NCBI GenBank assembly: GCA_018296165.2
Contig: JACKQL020000012.1
Location: 1,116,001 to 1,180,000, forward strand
Length of the DNA stretch: 64,000 nucleotides
Source of the DNA: Termitomyces sp. T153
Taxonomy: Eukaryota > Basidiomycota > Agaricomycetes > Agaricales > Lyophyllaceae
Direction: 5' to 3'
Positions 57,590 to 64,000 of this stretch are shown here, piece after piece. Within the stretch, counting starts at the first letter, position 1. Each line of letters begins with the position of its first letter. The notes beneath the pieces are model-generated. The model made no database searches, was not told where the DNA came from, and saw only the letters and a list, made by a program, of their open reading frames with translations. The translations under genes and the position numbers were made by a program.

Positions 57590-58704
57590 TTTATTTTACC
57601 CGGCCTACCATACAGATGCTATGATTTGGAGCCTCCATGATTAAGAATCTTTGTTAGACCAAAAGACGAGCAATTCCGAGTCGTGACTCACCTTCGCCGG
57701 GACGGTCACGCCAGCGTGACATGATCAGTTGGAGGTCTGAAAAAAGGAGCGCAACGCAAACAACGCTCCAGCAAGCATGACATCCAATTGACCAACTAAC
57801 CATGTGGCATTGGATACAACGTTCTTAATGTGATTGAGGTGAGAACAAGCATTAAAGTACAATCTGAATTTCGACAATCTGAATTTCGCAAGAGGGCTGA
57901 AGCCCTGGTAGGTATTGGGTCATCAAGAGGACTGAAACCACGGTAGTGGGTCATAAAGACGTTGGATTTGAGGACTCACATATTTCTACCCATGATGTCC
58001 TCGGTATTTCCCCTCAGTCCGAACTTCCAAAGGCAAAGACAGAACAGAATACCTTGTTACGGCAAAAACGCACTCTTGCTCATGACGAGTCGCAAAACAC
58101 AGGTCGTATTACGAAGACTGCCCCATAGCACTCGATTGTATGCAGTTTGAGGAGGTTCAACTTCTCGATGGTCACTGGCTCCAGAGGTCAAACTTGATAC
58201 GTTTTTGATCATTCCTGGAACTCAGTAACAAGGCTGTGTATAGAGGCCAAGAGGCAGATATTCAGCACGTTCGCAGTTGCAAATTAAGGGTTGTAGTGGA
58301 AATTGCTGAAACAAGATTATGGATGAGGATGAGTCCAGAAAATGGTGCCATCAACGGTATGGTACCAGTCTTATTTCGCGGCCAATGCGCTAATATTTTT
58401 ATTTGCCTTCATTTTGGACTTCAAATCTGTAATGGTCAGACATCGGGCTTGATGGAGGCAATTCTCTTACAACGTCTGTTCTTTCTTTTGAGAGTGATCA
58501 CGGGAGTTGGAGGAGGATGTGATAGGTGGCGCGAAAATCTCGCAAATATCCGCCAATAAGTGCTTAGGTGAGAAAAAGCAGTATTGATTTCGAGATGGGG
58601 CTAACGTTAACTGCAAAATGAGTACATAACCCTTTTTTCAGTTTTCTTCAGAAACGTGGCGATCTAAAAAAAATGCATAAATAGGATCCAGTTCGTTCTT
58701 ACAC
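57590..58704. other. Intergenic region without supported genes
   Basis: Two plus-strand frames (57946-58128 and 58236-58559) have no recognisable features. A short direct repeat CAATCTGAATTTCG occurs twice at about 57861 and 57876, and GGGCTGAAGCCCTGGTA/GGACTGAAACCACGGTA at about 57893 and 57929. Otherwise nothing stands out. Confidence 0.4.
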
Positions 58705-59407
58705 ATGACCTTTTCCACCATGACTACACCCTCCTCAGTATTTGATGCGCCTCCACCGTATCCTGGCCCCAGCAGCACTTTTGCGCCTCCACAAGATGAA
58801 ACTACCAGCCGTTCGCTCGACACATGGGCGGAGTCATCCCGTCTTCCCCCATATCCATATCGTAGTGCGCGCCGCTACAGTCCCTATCCACGTATCTTCC
58901 CTGCCCGTCAACGAGGTAGCCTTTCCCATCAGGTTTGTCTTTTATTTCTTCTTTGTTTTTTTCTTTCTTTCACGTGTCCTTCAGTCATTGACTATGCATC
59001 GAACGGTTGTATGTCACTCGGGCCTCTGGATTCTTTTTGTATATTTCTGACCTGATTCTAGGTGCCTCATGCTGTCGTTGAAACTTCCCCGACTGCTCCT
59101 ACCCCTCTACCTGTCCAGGATTCGGACCACCAAGTAGCCATACTCTATTAGACCTGCCTGAATCATTTTTAATATTCACACAGGCGCCGCCTCCCGTCGC
59201 ACCTGGCCCTATTCCTCTGCTTCCTCGTCAAGAACCCCATCTCAACTGCGAAGAGCGCCACCTACGAATACTATATCGTATTCTTATCCTTGTAAGCCTC
59301 TCTTCTTTGGTTGTTCCTCTCAATTTACTTGTTTGCAGTCAGAGATTCTCAGAATTATTTGTGCCGAATTGAATAGTGTGATGGGGATAGCCGAGGCGCT
59401 ATTCTGA
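58705..59407 (+). CDS. Proline-rich protein of unknown function (158 aa, four exons)
   Basis: Exons 58705-58932, 59062-59133, 59184-59291 and 59339-59407, all phase 0, with GT-AG introns of 129, 50 and 47 nt. The N-terminal 76 residues are Pro/Ser/Tyr-rich with the short motif APPPYPGPSSTFAPPQDE and a basic cluster (RSARRYSPYPRIFPARQRG). A second Pro-rich stretch follows (APPPVAPGPIPLLP). The C-terminal 45 residues change character to a Leu/Ile-rich, probably helical segment (EERHLRILYRILILSEILRI) that could be amphipathic or a short membrane helix. PPPY-type sites suggest WW-domain binding. No known family. The start could be the second ATG, 9 bp further on. Confidence 0.6.
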
Positions 59408-61131
59408 TCTCAGAAGTCAAAATACGAATGACCTAGCAAGTTCAAATATATCTTGTACTAACTGTACCATAATGTATGTCTACTTACTGTGTACTTACAA
59501 TTTGTTCTCGTTGTATCCTGCCATGCACCACTTTCAGTATGCACTTGCCTACCATGTTTTGCTTCATGTCACTGCCGGTGGTAAATAGCATCGATTTGGA
59601 GTACTGACGGCCTCTTGACACTTTTGTCGACTTCTGTACTTCATAAATTACTGTACTTCGTTTAGGTTTTCGTTTGGTACATCCAATTTTGACATCAATA
59701 TCTAAACGCACAGAATTTTTTTATAACTCGTTCTCTACTCAATGACAAAAATAAGATTTCCTTGGAAATTTATTTCACAAATATACTGATGTTAGATCAG
59801 GTACCGTTCGCTACCTATCCTTCTTAGGATATGTACATACCAGATATACTTTGATCCTTGGAGCTCCACAAAGTACGACAGGAATGATAGTTCTCTCAGA
59901 AACCCGTGCCCAATCATGACCCTGCAGGCGAGGATGATCATTGCAAGTAAAATGCAAAGTCCCGCCACGAACCGAACCTGAGGTTCACTAGTGGTGGAGG
60001 CACAGACTGGCAATTTCAACGGAGAAACGCAAAAGATGGCGGTAACTGATTGTAGACAGTCACGATGATTGACTGGGAATATGTTGTCAGATATACATCG
60101 AGCTAAAACAGCGAATCAAGGGCGGCGCCGGGAATATGCTTCGCCCACATACAATGCAGAGTGGGCACTACATAGATGGAAATTTAGTCAAGGACTGACC
60201 ATCAATGAAAACCCCGCGAGACGTCGAATACTGAGAGAATTATAGAGATTCCTACTCATCCCGAGTGGCACAGTGATACGTTTGTACATACCTCCGTTGA
60301 AAGGCTATAGACATGATAAGAAGGATATGACAACACTGCTAAAAATGGAGTGATAGAAGGCTCATCTACTTGAACATTGTTACGTAGGGATTCAGAGGCA
60401 CAACACAATAAACAATGAAATACGCCATCTGACTGAACAAATTGCAAAAGATATCAGTCTCGTTCCATGAGAAGGAAGCGAGAATGCTACGATGATTAAG
60501 ACAGCTATCACAGTCTTAAAAGCACCAAATTCTACGAGTCCGCATCGTTGGTGGGTGATTCGAAGTCAAGTTTAGCTCCAACTCGCATAGCTCAAACCTA
60601 AAGACGAGTGAAAAATGACAAACAACCAATGCTAGCGCGAGAACGTGGTAGACAGCTGTTAGGTCGAGTCCAAAATCGTTACTCAAGGGCTTCTAGCCTT
60701 CGACCCTGGAGTTGCACCGTGGTGAGGGGGACTTCAACTTTGTCCCACTCAAACATCCAAGACCCACCCGAGAGGCCTAAGATGAGGGTACACTAGTTGA
60801 CGGATTGATCACTATCGGACGGACAGTAGTCACGATAAAGAATCAAGACATCGGCACATTTGAGAGATTGAGATTATTTATTGCAAACAAGTTAGCACAT
60901 GAGCCAAACAACACAAAATCGTCACTTGCACAAGTCAAATCTTCGGCGAATATGAAGGACCTCACCGGACAAAATTATTTTGATTTCGATGTTTGATTAA
61001 GACCTAGGAGGTACATTTTGTGAGCACAATTTTGGATGCGCTTGTGATTGGATGGTTGATTTCAATCTCGATGGGCTGATTGGATTTCGATGCTTGATTT
61101 CAAACTCGAAGCATGATGTGATGTCCTGGTT
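59408..61131. other. Region without supported genes
   Basis: CpG-normal sequence. Minus-strand frames at 60019-59792 and 60447-60256 lack ATG starts. The first contains a possible membrane helix (FVAGLCILLAMIILACRVMIG) and is followed by a GTATGT donor-like site, so an unrecognised multi-exon membrane-protein gene or relic is possible. I could not assemble a consistent model. Confidence 0.35.
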
Positions 61132-61395
61132 TTGTCCTTCATTTTTTTCAGCAATCTTGGCGTCATTGTGGGTGCTAAGCACAATGTCTGTCAAATCCTT
61201 TGCCTCAGCTCCAAAATGAGGGCAGAAGCTGTCCTGAGCTCCACACCACCATGTCAGGAGCAGGCCATCCTCCACCATGCAGCGCACAAGGCTGTCAATG
61301 TACCTCATTCTTTGCTTTTGGAACTGTTTGCGCATGCAGTCATCCAGTCTCTCAGCATGGACTTCCTGTTTGGTTTTGTCGGCAATCTCATAATG
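61132..61395 (-). pseudogene. Fragment of an unidentified, probably transposon-derived protein
   Basis: A minus frame from about 61395 to 61132 reads EIADKTKQEVHAERLDDCMR and YIDSLVRCMVEDGLLLTWWC, then CPHFGAEAKDLTDIVL. It is protein-like with helical, charged segments and no start codon. It lies just downstream of the integrase-like fragment and is likewise poorer in CpG than the neighbouring genes. The family is unknown to me. Confidence 0.3.
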
Positions 61396-61597
61396 AATTC
61401 AGTACCATAAGTTTTGATATTCATGTTTTTTTGTCTAACTAAATTCTCTACAGACATCTTCTAATCCTGTCAATCCTCAATCACTATGTGCTCATTGCCA
61501 GACACCATATTTTACGCATCTTTTAGAGCTCTCACTGTCAAATTCCCCTGCTGCTAGTAATATTACATCTGCAAATTCAACATCATCATCAATACCA

Positions 61598-62269
61598 TTA
61601 TGGAACCCTCCTGCATCCCAGAATTCCAGGTCTGCTAGTATGTGAAGTGTTATCCTTTCCATCTGTTGAGTATGAAAGCATCAAGTTCTTCATTGGAAAG
61701 CTGAGACAAATCAGCGGAAACACCAGGAGCATATTGACACTGTATTGATCCATCAGATTACTGGGGCATGAAAGTCTATATTTGATGAGTCTACAATGGA
61801 TTGTCCTAGCACTGCATCTATAGAGAGCTGCAATTTGCTTGTGAGTAGCATGTTCTGAAGTGAGGCAAGCAAGGTCATCTGGTTGAATATCTATTCTAGG
61901 GCAGCCAGGTTGCCCATTTAATACAGTACTAGTACCCAATGAGGGAGCAGGGGCATCAGGATAATTGGCAGACAGCAAAGTGGCATCATCAAGAGAGGCT
62001 ATCATGTGATCGAGACTCTGCTGTACAATTTGATAGTCCTCAGGTTGAAGTAAGTGGGCATGCTTTAGTTATTTACATCGATGTAAGTGATCGTAGAATA
62101 TCAGAAAAGACATGGCATTCACCTGGTGGAGGTCCCCGTAGAACTGCAAACAGATCTGCTTCTGTTCTCCCAGACAAGCTGCATCACCTAGTTGAGTCCT
62201 CAGTACAACTTCTACATTGCGTCCCAGCTCCGCATAAGCTATCCGAAGGTTATCTGAGGGTATGACCAT
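61598..62269 (-). pseudogene. Integrase-like transposase gene remnant (HTH region)
   Basis: Exon 1 62269-62123 starts with ATG (49 codons, ending YGDLHQ). A GT-AG intron, 62122-62039, leads in phase to DYQIVQQSLDHMIASLDDAT and then GCPRIDIQPDDLACL...KQIAALYRCSARTIHCRLIKY. The arrangement of a basic GRPR-like start, a Sar/Ser-type helix-turn-helix and a SADLSQLSNEELDAF segment (in the next frame, about 61715-61680) is that of the integrase-like (rve) transposases common in mushroom genomes. A frameshift near 61770 and the absent catalytic core make it a remnant. Confidence 0.5.
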
Positions 62270-62515
62270 GGATGCGGGATGCAGAGAATATTATGTATTG
62301 TTGTGGACTAAAGCTAAGTGTACATGCATGAACCAAGTGAAAATACAAAACAAGACCAAGGTTTCCAAGTCCCAAGTGAAAAGCAATGGACGAAAACGAA
62401 AACAGCCAGCAAAGTCCTCGGTGGAAATCGTGAGCCGAAATTTGATTACCAAATCAAAACCACTGGTGAAAATCAAGTCCGAAATCTAAATCCGCCTCAT
62501 AAAATTTTGTCTGGT

Positions 62516-62541
62516 CAGGCGCACCATACAGGCGCACCATA
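62516..62541. repeat. 13-bp tandem duplication upstream of SPT3
   Basis: CAGGCGCACCATA occurs twice in direct succession, about 250 bp before the SPT3 start. The surrounding 62270-62794 has no supported gene. Confidence 0.7.
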
Positions 62542-62794
62542 GGCGAACGATAACTCGGGAACGCGTGCACCGTTTGGATTCATATTTTCCAATGTTACTC
62601 TTGTATGTTGGGACTAGGGCACCGTTTAATTCAAATCGAAAATTATTGAATTATGAAATCCACAGTTTTTGCAAGTCATTCTCGACTTGTATTTGCACCT
62701 ATTGACTTCACTCTATCATTGTCCATGACCTCCACCCTCACGGTTCGAAGTTGACCATCCGTGTATTGCGTTATAAGACTCTGCTAGTTGTTAT

Positions 62795-64000
62795 ATGGCT
62801 ACTGTCAAAAAGATGGTCGGAACAGAGGTTATCACTAGTACTACCAGGGACTACAAATATACCCAAGAGATCTCACAAATGGTAAGTTCATCTTCCCCTC
62901 TTAAATCATGCATCAACTCACAGTAATATCACAGATGTTTGTGTTCGGAGAGGTCCAGGACCCAAACCTTGAAACCGTGAATCTCGTGGAAGATATAGTA
63001 CGGAGTCAGATTATTGAACTGGTGGGGCTGTTTCGTGTCGTGTTCGTTTCGCCTTTGACCCAGCTATCCTAGATTGTTCAGGCACGGGCCCTCGCAACTC
63101 GCCGTGGAGCTCGATATCTTTCTGCTGAAGATCTTATATTTCTGATACGACATGACCGTGGCAAGGTCAACCGACTTCGAACATACCTTTCATGGAAAGA
63201 TGTTCGCAAGCATGCGAAAGACAGTGGTGGCGATGGAGGAGCCGGTGTTGAAGTTGAGACACTAGATGATGGCGCAGACGGTGAGAACTTTGACAAATCT
63301 CAAGATGGCACTACATTGCTCGCGGACATTCGCAGACAAGTTGACAGCTAAAGCACAAAAGATCACCATCAAATTGCCATGGGAGATAACAACCATATAT
63401 TCTGAGGTCCTGAGGCAGAGTGGTCATCAATCTGATGACGAGGAAGATGAAGATGATATCGAAGCGCATGAAGCGTCGATACAGCGACTCAAGGTACTGC
63501 GAACTATCATTAACTGTCTTGTTGTTTCTAAATTTTGCGCAGGAAGCAGATGATGCCACAAGGCAAATGACGAGAGAAGAATACCAACATTATTCAGACT
63601 GTCGCCAGGCATCATTCACGTATCGGAAAGGTGAGTGTCTTGACATCATGTCCTTCTACCCCGTTGACTGCTTCTAGCTAAACGTTTCCGCGAATTTTTA
63701 AATTTGCCGCCTCATCTTGATCTAAAAGCTAACGATGACACGGTTGATATTGTCGGGTTCCTTGCGTTTGAGATGGTCAGATCCCTTACTATCGCTGGGC
63801 TGAGCGTGAAGAAGTCTCTCGAGGAGTCATTTCTCAGAGACGATTACGCGTCACCAGTTCTTGGAAAGCGGAAAACTCTAGGCCTTGGTGGTCCTGCGGA
63901 GAAACGACGGAGAGAAGATTCCTCCGATGACGATGCTGAACATGCTCTTCCCGTGAATACATTGTTTCTACCACCTCCCGAAGCCAGAACTGCCTTACGT
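62795..64000 (+). CDS. SPT3: SPT3, SAGA complex histone-fold subunit (3' end outside the window)
   Basis: Exons 62795-62881, 62935-63021, 63082-63280, 63348-63493, 63543-63630 and 63678 onward, joined by five GT-AG introns of 47-67 nt. The product starts MATVKKMVG. A TFIID-18/TAF13-type histone fold follows (YTQEISQMMFVFGEV, then ARRGARYLSAEDLIFLIRHD after exon 3 starts and RTYLSWKDVRK). Next come an acidic insert (DDEEDEDDIE), the SPT3 region YHYSDCRQASFTYRK-like and FLNLPPHLDLK, and the second histone-fold half DTVDIVGFLAFEMVRSLTIAG. A basic/acidic segment (GPAEKRRREDSSDDD) follows. In yeast SPT3 helps deliver TBP to promoters through SAGA. The frame is open at the window end. Confidence 0.95.

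Noticed and set aside
59484..59711. 75-codon minus frame next to the proline-rich gene
   Set aside because: No ATG start, Lys/Arg/Ser/Thr-rich AT sequence, and no splice model that joins it to anything.
60256..60447. Possible exon of a membrane protein (minus)
   Set aside because: No ATG and no consistent exon chain to the hydrophobic frame at 59792-60019 could be built.

Overview
This window is a piece of a filamentous fungal genome, most likely an Agaricomycete (mushroom-forming basidiomycete). The evidence is genes cut by many short introns of about 45-130 nt, Ty3/Gypsy chromoviral retrotransposons of the basidiomycete type, and three recognisable nuclear genes: NDUFA1 (complex I), a mitochondrial lipoate-protein ligase, and SPT3 (SAGA). 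The species cannot be named from the sequence.

Layout. (1) 1-35,070 is a nested retrotransposon cluster. Its base is a Ty3/Gypsy element on the minus strand (here 'G2b'). A second, plus-strand element of the same family ('G2a', 4,484-32,325) sits inside its reverse transcriptase gene with a perfect 5-bp target-site duplication (TSD). G2a itself carries two copies of another Gypsy family (G3a, G3b) plus solo LTRs of families G1, G3 and G4, nested up to four insertions below G2b. (2) 35,400-37,655 is a CpG-containing pocket with two convergent genes, NDUFA1 (+) and lipoate ligase (-). (3) 37,656-49,430 is another Gypsy element (G5), whose 5' LTR lies 130 bp upstream of the lipoate ligase start codon. 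It has been hit by a Tc1/mariner element, and its 3' LTR by a 5'-truncated LINE that in turn carries a G1 solo LTR. (4) 49,431-55,750 holds solo LTRs, a tandem repeat, a possible LINE endonuclease fragment and a terminal-inverted-repeat element. (5) 55,750-64,000 has normal base composition: a 184-codon ORF, a four-exon proline-rich gene, remnants of an integrase-like transposase gene and, at the right edge, SPT3 (3' end outside the window).

The transposon blocks are almost free of CpG, with TpG/CpA in its place, while the gene pockets and the youngest insertions keep it. The two LTRs of G5 give an internal control: all 13 CpGs of the gene-proximal LTR are lost in the distal one. Pol frames are broken mainly by TAG and TGA codons, as expected from C-to-T change on either strand. 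All old retrotransposon genes here are therefore pseudogenes.

Most notable points: an AT-AC intron in the lipoate ligase gene; a large uncharacterised ORF downstream of pol in G2a (and a smaller one in G5); reciprocal nesting of LTR families G1 and G4; and a mariner element whose long terminal repeats each carry two inverted copies of the terminal motif. Element names G1-G6 are local labels only.
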